From: Sulfitobacter pontiacus
GTDB taxonomy: Bacteria > Pseudomonadota > Alphaproteobacteria > Rhodobacterales > Rhodobacteraceae
Assembly (NCBI RefSeq): GCF_040790665.1
Contig: NZ_CP160850.1
Span: forward strand, 124,001 to 188,000
Direction: 5' to 3'
DNA length: 64,000 nt
Shown: piece by piece, positions 37,410 to 45,795 of the stretch
Layout: each line of letters begins with the position of its first letter
How positions within the stretch are numbered: position 1 is the stretch's first letter
Program-made: the position numbers and the translations under genes
Notes under the pieces: generated by a model
Told to the model about the DNA's origin: nothing
Databases searched by the model: none
Seen by the model: only the letters and a program-made list of their open reading frames with translations

Positions 37410-37431
37410 GTTAGTTCCTTTCGATTGAGGT

Positions 37432-37707
37432 TTAGTCTGTCGAGGTGTCCGGTTTTGCCACCGGATCGTTTTTGGCGCAGCCAGAGCCGCCGCGCATGCA
37501 CAGCCCTAGGGCGCACATGGCGGCACAAGGGGCGAGACTGAGGAGCAAGGGCGCGGCCCCCACGGCGGTCAACCACTCCCAATTCAGCGCTGCACCTCCA
37601 CCGATGGCGGCAAAGCCGGTCAGCATGAGGATCTGGCGCCGCGAAGGCATGGTGATCGCGAATGAGGGCCGGTTCGCTTTTACAAAATGGGTCATAGTTG
37701 GGTTCAT
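37432..37707 (-). CDS. Small Cys-rich membrane protein
   Basis: A 91-residue product from ATG 37707, chosen for the ATGA overlap with the TlpA gene. A Tat-like head (PSRRQILMLTG) is followed by two hydrophobic stretches; the second holds LAPCAAMCALGLCMRG plus a fourth Cys. The four cysteines at the membrane edge suggest metal or thiol relay. No family assigned. Confidence 0.6.
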   Translation of the reverse strand: MNPTMTHFVKANRPSFAITMPSRRQILMLTGFAAIGGGAALNWEWLTAVGAAPLLLSLAPCAAMCALGLCMRGGSGCAKNDPVAKPDTSTD

Positions 37708-38219
37708 CCTTTTGTAATGACGCGTTGGATTTGAGAAATTGCTGCCCGGCTGTCCCACGCAGCGGGGCCAATCTTGCGGGCAACCTCGCGGCCTTGGGGG
37801 TTAACCAGCAGTGTTGTGGGCAGGCCGACAACGCCAAAGGCCATCATCCCCCGCAACTGGTTTGCCAGATAAAGGTCGAGATGCGTGATGCCGATCTCCG
37901 TATAGAACGCGCGCACAGCGTCGAACCCGCCCTTGTCGATTGAGAGTGCAAGAACGTGAAACTCCGGGCCACCCAATCGTTCCTGAAGCCGGTCAAGGGT
38001 TGGCATCTCATGGCGGCAGGGAGCGCACCATGTCGCCCAGATGTTGAGCAAAAGCGTCCGGCCACGAAACTCGGCCAAAGTCAGGCTCCGCCCGGCCCCA
38101 TCCGTGATGGGCGGCGACAGCATAGGTAAAGGCTTTTGATGCTCTACCATCAGGGTCCGCGCCGCGACAGGCGTGGACCCAAGCGCCAGTGCGCCGCCCA
38201 GAAAAACGCGCCGCTTCAC
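37704..38219 (-). CDS. TlpA-family periplasmic thioredoxin
   Basis: A 171-residue exported thioredoxin-fold protein with the active site WATWCAPCRHEMP and cis-Pro in GVVGLPTTLLV. The signal begins MKRRVFLGG, which could be Tat-type. Likely a periplasmic reductant fed by CcdA and acting on the SCO proteins or cytochrome c. Overlaps the CcmG-like gene by ATGA. Confidence 0.85.
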   Translation of the reverse strand: MKRRVFLGGALALGSTPVAARTLMVEHQKPLPMLSPPITDGAGRSLTLAEFRGRTLLLNIWATWCAPCRHEMPTLDRLQERLGGPEFHVLALSIDKGGFDAVRAFYTEIGITHLDLYLANQLRGMMAFGVVGLPTTLLVNPQGREVARKIGPAAWDSRAAISQIQRVITKG

Positions 38220-38794
38220 GCCCCCTGCTCCTGTTGCAGACGACGCACCACTGGAAGAATGTCGTTCTCCAGAGACTGCCGGTCAAATGGACCGACATGT
38301 TTGTAAGCGATGCTCCCTTCGGCATCGATAACAAAGGTTTCCGGCACGCCATAGACGCCCCAGTCGATTGAGGTCCGGCCAGAACTATCGGCACCGATCC
38401 GGTCATAGGGGTCGCCAAGCTCAGCCAAGAATCTTCGGGCGGCAGCGGGCTTGTCCTTGAGGTTGATACCGTGGATCAGCACGGTTTTCGTTTGGGCCAG
38501 TTCCACCAGCAGCGGCATCTCAACCCGGCATGGCACGCACCAAGAAGCCCAGACGTTCACCAGTGAAACTTCGCCGTGCAGATCTGCCGCAGACAAGCCG
38601 TTTTCGCGTCCGTCAATGGGGGGCAGATCAAACTCCGGGATGTCCCGGCCGAGCATTGTGCTGGGAAGGCTGTCTTCATTGTTGAACAGCCCCCACAGGA
38701 AGGCCGCTGCGATTGCTACGAAGACCGTCACAGGAAGTGCGGCGATTAGCACAAACCATCGCGGCTTGCGGACATTTCGCTCAATACCGCTCAT
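38216..38794 (-). CDS. CcmG/DsbE-family thiol-disulfide protein
   Basis: A 192-residue membrane-anchored thioredoxin: N-terminal helix (WFVLIAALPVTVFVAIAAAF), active site WASWCVPCRVEMP, and the CcmG-like acidic context with YGVPETFVIDAEG (cis-Pro). ATG 38794 is taken from the ATGA overlap with the cytochrome gene. A second thioredoxin next to TlpA implies two distinct reduction targets, for example apocytochrome c and SCO. Confidence 0.85.
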   Translation of the reverse strand: MSGIERNVRKPRWFVLIAALPVTVFVAIAAAFLWGLFNNEDSLPSTMLGRDIPEFDLPPIDGRENGLSAADLHGEVSLVNVWASWCVPCRVEMPLLVELAQTKTVLIHGINLKDKPAAARRFLAELGDPYDRIGADSSGRTSIDWGVYGVPETFVIDAEGSIAYKHVGPFDRQSLENDILPVVRRLQQEQGA

Positions 38795-39267
38795 GATCCC
38801 TCCTCGCTTCTGGAGGTAATCTCGGCTTGATAGTCGCGTTCCCGCTCGGGCCAAGTGCTCTTGATATAGCCGAGGATCGCCGTAATTTCGTCATCGCTTA
38901 AAATGCCATCAAACACCGGCATGTCGCTTTCATAACCGGGCACAACCGAGGCCAGCCCGTTCTTGGTAATGTCGAAAAGCTGCTGATCCGCGTGGTGCCA
39001 TGTATGACCCGTTTCATCATGCGGCGGTGCGGGCATGCGGCCATTGTCGAGCCGCCTGCGCCAGTCAGGTTGGCCCTCGAGGTCTGTGCCGTGGCAGGAG
39101 GCGCAGGTCTCCTCATAGAGTCCCGCGCCAAGCTCAATCATCTCTGCGTCCACCGGCACGCCGAACACGGCGAGCGCCGGAGGGCTGTCCTCCTTCCCCC
39201 CGGCCCAGACAGCGACCGCCGCCGCGCCCGCGACACCGATAGCGGCGGTCAGACCCAACCGGTTCAT
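38791..39267 (-). CDS. Class I c-type cytochrome
   Basis: A 158-residue periplasmic cytochrome with an N-terminal hydrophobic segment, one heme site CASCH and a likely axial Met in ESDMPVFDGILSDDEI. Related to the small cytochromes of copper-resistance loci. Both ends overlap neighbours (ATGA on each side), so it is firmly part of the operon. Confidence 0.87.
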   Translation of the reverse strand: MNRLGLTAAIGVAGAAAVAVWAGGKEDSPPALAVFGVPVDAEMIELGAGLYEETCASCHGTDLEGQPDWRRRLDNGRMPAPPHDETGHTWHHADQQLFDITKNGLASVVPGYESDMPVFDGILSDDEITAILGYIKSTWPERERDYQAEITSRSEEGS

Positions 39268-39410
39268 GCGGGCCGCCGCAGGTATTTGATCAAGGCCAGC
39301 ACACCCAGCACCAGCACCGCTAGCACCAAGAGGAAGAGCAGGCCACAGACGATAATCATTCCGACCGACATCGGCCCGTTCATCATGCCCATCATTCTAT
39401 CCTCATTCAT
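39264..39410 (-). CDS. Tiny membrane protein (48 aa)
   Basis: A 48-residue frame with Met-rich head (MNEDRMMGMMNGPMSVG), one membrane helix containing a Cys and the basic end KYLRRPA. It overlaps the DUF411 gene by eight bases and the cytochrome gene by four (ATGA), so it fills exactly the space between two coupled genes; that is the best evidence it is real. Paralogous in pattern to 34383-34502. Confidence 0.65.
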   Translation of the reverse strand: MNEDRMMGMMNGPMSVGMIIVCGLLFLLVLAVLVLGVLALIKYLRRPA

Positions 39411-39897
39411 TTGAATACACGGCCACGCCGTCCTCACCGAAGGCGTAGGTCTTGAGCGTGCCGCTCTTGCCTGCCATGCCGGGCGCGTTCTGGGGCATAC
39501 CGGGCAGCGTGATGCCGGTGACCTCGGGGCGCTCGGATGTCAGACGCTGGATAATCTCAACAGGCACCAAACCGCTGACGTAGTAGCCATCGACCTCGGC
39601 AAGGTGGCACCCCAGCCCCTGTTCTGGCACGCCGACCTCGACCGAGCGTTTGTCGAAATTCCGGTCGTCAATACGGGTGACGTGATAGCCATTCTCTTCG
39701 GCATAATCGGCGTAAGCATCGCAGCAGCCGCAGGACGGATCGCGCCAGATGGTCATTTGGCGATCTGCGGGGACGGTGCTTGCCGCAGTGTCGGCGGGCG
39801 TCGTCTTGTCGCTTTCAGCCATGCCGAAGGTGGCAAAGCCGATGATACCGGCGGCGGCTACGGCCGCGGCCGCGCCGAAGGTGTATTTCCTGTTCAT
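39403..39897 (-). CDS. DUF411 copper-binding protein, copy 1
   Basis: A 164-residue periplasmic protein with signal peptide and the DUF411 core DPSCGCCDAYADY, then GCHLAEVDGYYVSGLVPVE and GITLPGMPQNAPGM. DUF411 (CopG-like) proteins bind copper through the CxCC cluster and the Cys-His pair. Coupled to the BNR gene by ATGA. Confidence 0.85.
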   Translation of the reverse strand: MNRKYTFGAAAAVAAAGIIGFATFGMAESDKTTPADTAASTVPADRQMTIWRDPSCGCCDAYADYAEENGYHVTRIDDRNFDKRSVEVGVPEQGLGCHLAEVDGYYVSGLVPVEIIQRLTSERPEVTGITLPGMPQNAPGMAGKSGTLKTYAFGEDGVAVYSNE

Positions 39898-40841
39898 GTC
39901 TGATCTCCTTGAGGGATGTTGAGAGGTTCAAAGGTCATGCCGCCATCGCGGCTGACGGAAAGAATGCCGTCGCGAACGGCGGCAAGATGCTGAGGGTCGA
40001 CAGGATCGACAGCCAGCGCGTCGATCTTTCCCGCCGCTGCGCGCGTCCAATTCACTCCAGCATCTGTCGACGTCCAAAGGCCGCTTTCCAGCCCGGCATA
40101 GAGCCGTTCAGACGCTTTGGGCGACAGCGCGAGATGGCGGACAGACTGTCCCTCAGGCAAGGGTTCGGCAGACGGCGGTGTCTTGCCCGCAGCCAGCGCA
40201 TCCATCGCGTCGCCCGGTGTCACATCCTGCCAGCGGCAAAAGCAATCAGGCACGCGGGTCAGCCCGGCGTCGGTTCCGGCATAGAGCCAGATGCCGCCCA
40301 TGCCGGTCGGATTGCCAACCGATGCGAGCGTCAGCACTTCGCGTTCAGCCCCGTTGAGGTAGGGCCGATCCATGACGAACTCCCAGCTTTCACCCGCATC
40401 TATGCTGCGCCAAAGCCCGTCCTCTGCAAGAGCGGCGTAGAGCATGTCTGGCTCGAGCGCACTATGGGTCAGTGCCGTGACGCGGGTCGCGGGCAGGCCC
40501 GCGCCGGCGTCGGCCCATGTGCTGCCCCCATCGCGACTGCGCATGAGCCCGACAGGATCGATTGCCGCGAACATCGTGCCAGGAGTCTCGGGATGGCTTG
40601 CGATTGCGGCAATTGAGCGCTCCACCGGCGAAGGCTTGGCTTCTTGCGAAGATGACAGGTGCCATAGCCTGCGCTTTGAGGCCGCGACAAGCACGGCGCC
40701 GTCGAAACCCAAGGCTTGGATCGGCACCCCTTTTGATAGCGCGAAAGAGGGATCAGGTAGGATCAGCGTGGCACCAACTGCGGCAAGTCCGCCGGTCAGC
40801 ACACGCCTGCGCGACATCGCGCGAGTGGATTGAATAGGCAT
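39894..40841 (-). CDS. Tat-exported BNR/YCF48-like beta-propeller protein
   Basis: A 315-residue protein with a Tat signal (MSRRRVLTGGLAAVG) and repeated Asp-box motifs, for example SRDGGSTWADAG, SIDAGESWEF, STDAGVNWTRA and SRDGGMTFEPL, giving a beta-propeller like sialidase/photosynthesis-assembly (YCF48) proteins. First gene of the operon. Export in folded form suggests cofactor or metal loading, possibly a scaffold for assembling periplasmic metalloproteins. Confidence 0.75.
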   Translation of the reverse strand: MPIQSTRAMSRRRVLTGGLAAVGATLILPDPSFALSKGVPIQALGFDGAVLVAASKRRLWHLSSSQEAKPSPVERSIAAIASHPETPGTMFAAIDPVGLMRSRDGGSTWADAGAGLPATRVTALTHSALEPDMLYAALAEDGLWRSIDAGESWEFVMDRPYLNGAEREVLTLASVGNPTGMGGIWLYAGTDAGLTRVPDCFCRWQDVTPGDAMDALAAGKTPPSAEPLPEGQSVRHLALSPKASERLYAGLESGLWTSTDAGVNWTRAAAGKIDALAVDPVDPQHLAAVRDGILSVSRDGGMTFEPLNIPQGDQT

Positions 40842-40910
40842 GAGGGTCGTTCCCGAAAGTGACAGGTAGGGTCGAGCGCGCCGCTGCCCGTTGGCAGCAA
40901 GCGTCGCGAA

Positions 40911-40940
40911 ACCGGGCCGTCACCCTTGGGTGCGGCCGGT
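40911..40940 (-). terminator. Hairpin terminator after the 40940-41287 gene
   Basis: On the minus strand a long stem (ACCGGCCGCACCC pairing with GGGTG.CGG.CCGGT, two small bulges) with an AA loop begins at the stop codon and is followed by TTTC. It separates the small secreted-protein gene from the 14-gene operon. Confidence 0.55.
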
Positions 40941-41287
40941 CAACTCAGGGAGATGGTTCGCGGTGGGAAAGGATCAGACCCGGGATCGACCCCGGTGAGG
41001 TCAAGATCGCCCGGCACCGGCACAAAGAAGCCCTGGACGCTTTCGGGTTGGGACTGAAGCATCTGCGAGGTCACAAAGACGGGTGCTGTGCAATCAATGT
41101 CGCACACCGCTTCGCCTTGATTTTCCTGCAAACAAGCGGTGCAGCCACCGTCCTCTTCCATTATTGCGGATGAGGTCACACCTGACATCTGCATCGACAT
41201 GTTCGCCGCCGCCAAATCATGCGCCAAGATGCCCGTTAAAAGCACGAGCGAGAGGCAGAATGTGGCAAGGCGAAGCAGGATGCGCAT
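40940..41287 (-). CDS. Small secreted Cys-containing protein
   Basis: A 115-residue product from ATG 41287, with signal peptide (RLATFCLSLVLLTGILAHDLAA), a Met-rich start (ANMSMQMSG) and two Cys pairs (GGCTACLQ and VCDIDC). No family recognised. The Met and Cys content and the CDF and DUF411 neighbours suggest metal binding. Flanked by the CDF gene upstream and a terminator downstream. Confidence 0.55.
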   Translation of the reverse strand: MRILLRLATFCLSLVLLTGILAHDLAAANMSMQMSGVTSSAIMEEDGGCTACLQENQGEAVCDIDCTAPVFVTSQMLQSQPESVQGFFVPVPGDLDLTGVDPGSDPFPPRTISLS

Positions 41288-41400
41288 GGAAGAGATATAG
41301 GGACCCGATGTGTTGCTGTCGATCCCCTCACCAGAAAGTGAGGGTGCGCAAAACGCCGCACGCTCATAGATCAGCAAGACGCAGCGCATGGCAAGCGACC

Positions 41401-42369
41401 TCAGCGGTCGTGCGACGCCCGATCACTGAGTTCTCCCTCTTCGCCAGCGCCCGTCGCACCGCCTTCATGCCCGAACAGCGCGGCATGCTTATGGGAATTC
41501 CCAGAAGTTTCAAATTCAAGACTCGAGTGGCCAATGCCGAATTCGTCTGCGAGACTTTTCTTGACCGCCTGCTTTACAACCTCCAAGTCCGTCCAATCTC
41601 GTCCGCTCAACACCACATGACAATCAAGCGCCACTTCATGCTCTTGCATCTGCCAGAGATGGACGTGATGCACATCGCGGACGCCCTCGACATCGGTCAT
41701 CGCCTTAACCACTGCGCCAGCATCCATGTCGGGCGGGCTGCCCAGCATCAGCATGCGGATCGGGCTCCCGATTTCGGTAAGTGCGAGGTAAAGGATGTAA
41801 AGCGCGATACCGATGGTGATCGCGGGATCGACCCACCGAAGGTCATATAGAATGATCAGTGTGCCACCAATGATTACCGCTACCGAAGCCAGCGCATCCG
41901 ACAGGTTGTGCAAGAACAAGGCCCTGATGTTAACGCTGCCCTTTTGCATCGAATAGGTCAGCAGCGCCGTCAGCGTATCGACCATGAGCGCGACACCACC
42001 CAGAATGACTACCGTCCACCCTGCCACCTGAGGTGGATCAATCATGCGCATCCCGCCTTCGTAGATCAAATATACTCCAACGAGAATAAGCGTGGTGTAG
42101 TTAATCAGCGCCGCGACGATTTCGATCCGGCCATAGCCAAATGTCATCCGAGCATCTGCCGGGCGCCGCGCGATCTTACGTGCAACGAAGGCGATGACAA
42201 GCGACGCCATATCGGAAAAATTATGCAGCGCGTCCGCAATAAGCGCGAGCGACCCCGCAAGAATACCGCCAATGATTTGCGCCACGGTCAGTAGGGCATT
42301 CGCCCAGATGGCCAATGATACTTTGCGGTCGCCGCTCTCGGGGTCAATATGAGCATGATCATGTGCCAT
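41401..42369 (-). CDS. Cation diffusion facilitator (CzcD/ZitB-like)
   Basis: A 322-residue proton-coupled divalent metal exporter. The HxxxD pairs of the transport site appear in DALHNFSDMASL (TM2) and LHNLSDALASV (TM5), the pattern of Zn/Cd/Co exporters. His-rich N-terminus (MAHDHAHID) and a C-terminal domain with HVHLWQM and a His-rich end. It starts after the terminator at 42396-42425, so it probably has its own promoter. Confidence 0.9.
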   Translation of the reverse strand: MAHDHAHIDPESGDRKVSLAIWANALLTVAQIIGGILAGSLALIADALHNFSDMASLVIAFVARKIARRPADARMTFGYGRIEIVAALINYTTLILVGVYLIYEGGMRMIDPPQVAGWTVVILGGVALMVDTLTALLTYSMQKGSVNIRALFLHNLSDALASVAVIIGGTLIILYDLRWVDPAITIGIALYILYLALTEIGSPIRMLMLGSPPDMDAGAVVKAMTDVEGVRDVHHVHLWQMQEHEVALDCHVVLSGRDWTDLEVVKQAVKKSLADEFGIGHSSLEFETSGNSHKHAALFGHEGGATGAGEEGELSDRASHDR

Positions 42370-42395
42370 CAGCCTTTCCCTTTAATGCAATGTGT

Positions 42396-42425
42396 ATCAA
42401 AACGCGGGGCGCCCCGCGTTTTGAT
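42396..42425. terminator. Perfect 30-bp palindrome, probable bidirectional terminator
   Basis: Arms of 15 bases (ATCAAAACGCGGGGC and its exact complement) with no spacer. A GC-rich stem flanked by A and T tracts lies 30 bases beyond the CBS gene stop and before the CDF gene. It should end the zntA-DUF411-CBS transcript. Confidence 0.7.
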
Positions 42426-42455
42426 GTCTTGCCCCGCAAGCAAAGCAAAGCCTGG

Positions 42456-42890
42456 TTAGCAGCAGCCCGATGTTTTTTCGTCACGGGAGATTTTCTGCAC
42501 CAGTTTTGCTGTTTCTTTGCCGCTGGCTTCCCGTGCCACATCGGCCTGTGCGACGATGCCGCAGCATTTACCAGCCGCATCAGTGACTACTGCACGCCTT
42601 ACCTGCTTCTCTTCCATCTTGGTGCAGCACTCCTCGACATCATCGTCGGGCGCGGTAGTCAGCACGTCTTTTGACATGACGTCAGACGCGCGCGTATCGG
42701 GGCCTTTTCCCTGCGCAACCGCACCGCAGCAAATGTCGCGATCCGTAACAACGGCAAACGGCGCGCCGGCGTCGTTCACCACCGGAATGGAGCCGACCGA
42801 ATTGTCATCCATCAGCTTCGCGGCCTCCTGAACCGAGGCGTCGGGGCCGCAGCAGGTCGGGTTGCTCGTCATGATTTCCTGAACTTGCAT
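42456..42890 (-). CDS. CBS-domain pair protein with five Cys-Cys pairs
   Basis: A 144-residue cytoplasmic protein with two CBS repeats (about 1-60 and 68-125). It carries vicinal cysteine pairs at 13-14, 54-55, 88-89, 109-110 and 143-144; three are followed by Gly (CCG). Ordinary CBS-pair proteins have few cysteines. ATG 42890 (MQVQEIM) is the CBS-typical start. It is downstream of the P-ATPase and DUF411 genes and ends at a strong terminator. It may bind soft metals or sense their level; enzymatic activity is not expected. Confidence 0.8.
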   Translation of the reverse strand: MQVQEIMTSNPTCCGPDASVQEAAKLMDDNSVGSIPVVNDAGAPFAVVTDRDICCGAVAQGKGPDTRASDVMSKDVLTTAPDDDVEECCTKMEEKQVRRAVVTDAAGKCCGIVAQADVAREASGKETAKLVQKISRDEKTSGCC

Positions 42891-42985
42891 GATCTTACTC
42901 CCTGATTGGGTAACAGGGTGAAAACCCGAGAGCCGACATGCATGTTCCTGTGAACACGACACTCAGCAATTCTCAGCGCAGGGTC

Positions 42986-43450
42986 CTATGCAGCGTCATA
43001 GCTTGAGAACACCTCGCTGCTGCCATCACGGGCAATCAGATAGACGTCATAGGCGTCGCGCTCACTCTCCGGCCCCATCCCCGGCGAGCCATAGGGCATC
43101 CCCGGCACGGCAAGACCGATGGCATCTGGGCGCTCGGCCAGCAGGTTGCGGATGTCGGCAGGTGGGACGTGACCTTCGATCATATAGCCATCGATCTTTC
43201 CGGTGTGACAAGAGGCCATTTCCTGCGGGATGCCGTTGTCTTGCTTGTATTTGATCAAGAGCGTTCCCATGCTGCGTTCGGTGGTGACGGCAAAACCTTC
43301 GTTCTCCAGAATCTCGATCCACGCCGAACAGCAGCCACAGTTCGGGTCTTTCATCACGTGGATCGCAGGCTTTTGTTCGGCCCATGCCGCAAATGGTGCG
43401 GCGGCAAAGCTTGCGGAACAGGCCAGCAGGCTACGTCGTGTGAGAAACAT
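42986..43450 (-). CDS. DUF411 copper-binding protein, copy 2
   Basis: A 154-residue periplasmic protein from ATG 43450 (MFLTRRSLLAC). Core DPNCGCCSAWIEI, ASCHTGKIDGYMIEGHVP and GLAVPGMPYGSPGM match DUF411. Only part of it resembles copy 1, so this is not a recent duplication. It lies 19 bases after the P-ATPase gene. Confidence 0.85.
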   Translation of the reverse strand: MFLTRRSLLACSASFAAAPFAAWAEQKPAIHVMKDPNCGCCSAWIEILENEGFAVTTERSMGTLLIKYKQDNGIPQEMASCHTGKIDGYMIEGHVPPADIRNLLAERPDAIGLAVPGMPYGSPGMGPESERDAYDVYLIARDGSSEVFSSYDAA

Positions 43451-43469
43451 GAGAAGTCCTTTCAAAGGT

Positions 43470-45743
43470 TCAAGCGGTCGTTTGGGCGGTCGCATGGGTT
43501 GTAGGGCGGCGGCCGAGGATGGCCAACCGCTCGGCGGTGGAGGGGCGGAAATACAGCAGCCGCAGGGCGTTGAGCGTGACCAGAACGGTCGCCCCGGTAT
43601 CCGCCAAGATCGCGATCCAAAGACCGGTAATGCCGAGCACTGTGGTGACAAGGAACACGACCTTTAGCCCGAGCGCTATGGCGATATTCTGCCGAATATT
43701 GCCCATCGCGGCGCGGGCGAGACGGATCTGGCCGGGCACGTCTGTCACCCGGTCACGCAAGATCGCGGCATCGGCGGTCTCGAGCGCCACATCGGTGCCG
43801 GAGCCCATTGCGACACCCACGTGCGCTGCGGCCAATGCAGGGGCGTCATTGATGCCGTCGCCGATCATCATGACCTTCGCCTCAGCCGTGAGGTTTTGAA
43901 TGGCCGCGACCTTATCTTCGGGCATCAACTCAGCACGGTGGTCTATACCCAGCCCTTCAGCGATGGCCGCTGCTGTGCGTTGGTTGTCCCCAGTGAGCAT
44001 CACCGACGAAATTCCCAAGGCGTTCAATTGCGCCACCGCCTCTGCGGCATCGGCACGCGGTTCATCGCGCAGCGCGATGAGACCGTGGGCCAAGTCATCG
44101 CGCAACACGATTACCACGGTTTTACCCTGTGCTTCGAGCGTTTCCACTTGGGCGCGCAATGTGTCTGACAGCGCCCCGCGCTCTGCCGCCAAACGGGGCG
44201 AACCGACGCAGATGGTCGCCCCGGCGATCAACGCCTCGGCCCCTTTGCCGGGCAAGGCGCGGGACTGTGTCGCGGCAGCGGCCTCAATTTCACGCGCATT
44301 AGCTGCGCCGCAAATTGCCTGGCCAAGTGGGTGGCTTGCGCCGTTCTCGACACCGGCGGCAAGGGACAATAGATCGTCTTCATTTCCTACAAGCACCTGC
44401 ACGTCGGTTACCCGCGGCTTGCCTTGGGTCAGCGTCCCGGTCTTGTCAAAGGCGATCTGGGTGATCTGCGCCGCAGCTTCAATCACCGCGCCGCCCTTCA
44501 TCAGCAACCCGTTGCGCGCCCCGGTGGACAGGGCCGAGGTGATCGACGCAGGCACCGAGATCACCAGCGCACAGGGGCAACCGATCAGCAGCAAAGCCAG
44601 CGCTCGATAGACCCATTCGCCCCAAGCGCCTCCGAAAACGAGCGGCGGCACTACGGCCACCAAAGCGGCCATGCCAACTAAAGCGGGCATGTAGACGCGG
44701 CTGAACCGATCAATGAAACGCTCGGTCGGCGCTCGGGCACTTTCGGCCTCTTCCACCAGCCGCACGATGCGGGCGATGGTATTGTCCGCAGCGGCTTTGG
44801 CAACCCGCACGCGCAACATGGCTTCGGTGTTGATCGACCCGGCAAAGACATCCGATCCCGGCTCTTTGAGCCGAGGCACGCTCTCGCCTGTTACGGGGCT
44901 TTCGTCGACGCCCGAAGTGCCGCTGACCACTTCGCCGTCACATGGCACTCGATCACCGGGGCGCACCTGCACAATCTGCCCGACACGGAGTGTCTCAGCC
45001 GCCACCTCCCGCGTTTTGCGGCCGACCTCAAGCCGCGCCGACTTCGGCACCAAGTTTGTCAGAGCCCGAATGCTATTGCGCGCCTTGCCGGCGGAGACAC
45101 CCTCCAACAATTCGCCTACGGCAAAAAGAAAGACTACCAACGCGGCTTCCTCCGACTCTCCGATCACCAACGCACCACTCGCGGCGATCGTCATCAGCAT
45201 TTCGATGGTAAACGGCATGCCCACCCTCGCCATGGCAACCGCGCGACGGGCGACAGGGATCAGCCCGATCAGCGTAGCGATAACAAATCCCCAGTGGGAT
45301 ACCTGAGCCGGCAGGTAAAGCCATGATGCCCATGCTGCTGCAAGCAAAGCTCCGCTGCCGAGGACCAAGCGGCCTTTCGCGGTTTGATACCAAGCGGCGC
45401 TGGATGCCTCTTCGGGCGTAGTGTCCTGAGGCAGTGCCGCTGCCGCGCCGATGATCGCATCGTCCGGCAGGATGAAACCGCCCTTCGGCCTCTCTGCCTT
45501 TGCCCCCTTCGGAGAGATGCCAAAACCGATGCCGCGCACGGCTTTCTCGATCTGCTCGGGCGATGTTTCGCCCTCATGCAGCGTCACTCGCAGCCGCTCG
45601 GACATCAGCGTGACATCAACATTCGCAACCCCCGGCAAGCGCTCGACCGCGCCGCGAACCTTGGCCGCGCAGGCGCCACAGTCCATTCCCGAGACCCGCC
45701 ATTCCCGTGGTGCTTCGCTGCTTTCCACCATTTCTGATTCCAA
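43470..45743 (-). CDS. zntA: Zn/Cd/Pb-translocating P1B-type ATPase
   Basis: A 757-residue heavy-metal exporter. N-terminal HMA domain with GMDCGACAAKV (Cys22, Cys25); transmembrane CPC (389-391); phosphorylation site DKTGT (433-437); MIGDGINDAPAL hinge; and ILADTGATVLVTLNALRLL in the last helices, where the Asp marks the Zn/Cd/Pb subgroup. The promoter at 45765-45795 has MerR-family architecture and the divergent regulator is ZntR/CadR-like. First gene of a unit with DUF411 copy 2 and the CBS protein. Confidence 0.92.
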   Translation of the reverse strand: MESEMVESSEAPREWRVSGMDCGACAAKVRGAVERLPGVANVDVTLMSERLRVTLHEGETSPEQIEKAVRGIGFGISPKGAKAERPKGGFILPDDAIIGAAAALPQDTTPEEASSAAWYQTAKGRLVLGSGALLAAAWASWLYLPAQVSHWGFVIATLIGLIPVARRAVAMARVGMPFTIEMLMTIAASGALVIGESEEAALVVFLFAVGELLEGVSAGKARNSIRALTNLVPKSARLEVGRKTREVAAETLRVGQIVQVRPGDRVPCDGEVVSGTSGVDESPVTGESVPRLKEPGSDVFAGSINTEAMLRVRVAKAAADNTIARIVRLVEEAESARAPTERFIDRFSRVYMPALVGMAALVAVVPPLVFGGAWGEWVYRALALLLIGCPCALVISVPASITSALSTGARNGLLMKGGAVIEAAAQITQIAFDKTGTLTQGKPRVTDVQVLVGNEDDLLSLAAGVENGASHPLGQAICGAANAREIEAAAATQSRALPGKGAEALIAGATICVGSPRLAAERGALSDTLRAQVETLEAQGKTVVIVLRDDLAHGLIALRDEPRADAAEAVAQLNALGISSVMLTGDNQRTAAAIAEGLGIDHRAELMPEDKVAAIQNLTAEAKVMMIGDGINDAPALAAAHVGVAMGSGTDVALETADAAILRDRVTDVPGQIRLARAAMGNIRQNIAIALGLKVVFLVTTVLGITGLWIAILADTGATVLVTLNALRLLYFRPSTAERLAILGRRPTTHATAQTTA

Positions 45744-45764
45744 TCTGATCCATAATCAGCTGCG

Positions 45765-45795
45765 GAGATACGACCTACAGGAACTGTAGCTTCAA
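45765..45795 (-). promoter_or_regulatory. MerR-type promoter/operator of the P-ATPase gene
   Basis: On the minus strand -35 TTGAAG (45790-45795) and -10 TATCTC (45765-45770) are 19 bases apart, and the spacer holds the palindrome CTACAGTTCCTGTAG (45775-45789). An overlong spacer with a dyad is the signature of promoters activated by MerR-family regulators. Confidence 0.75.
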
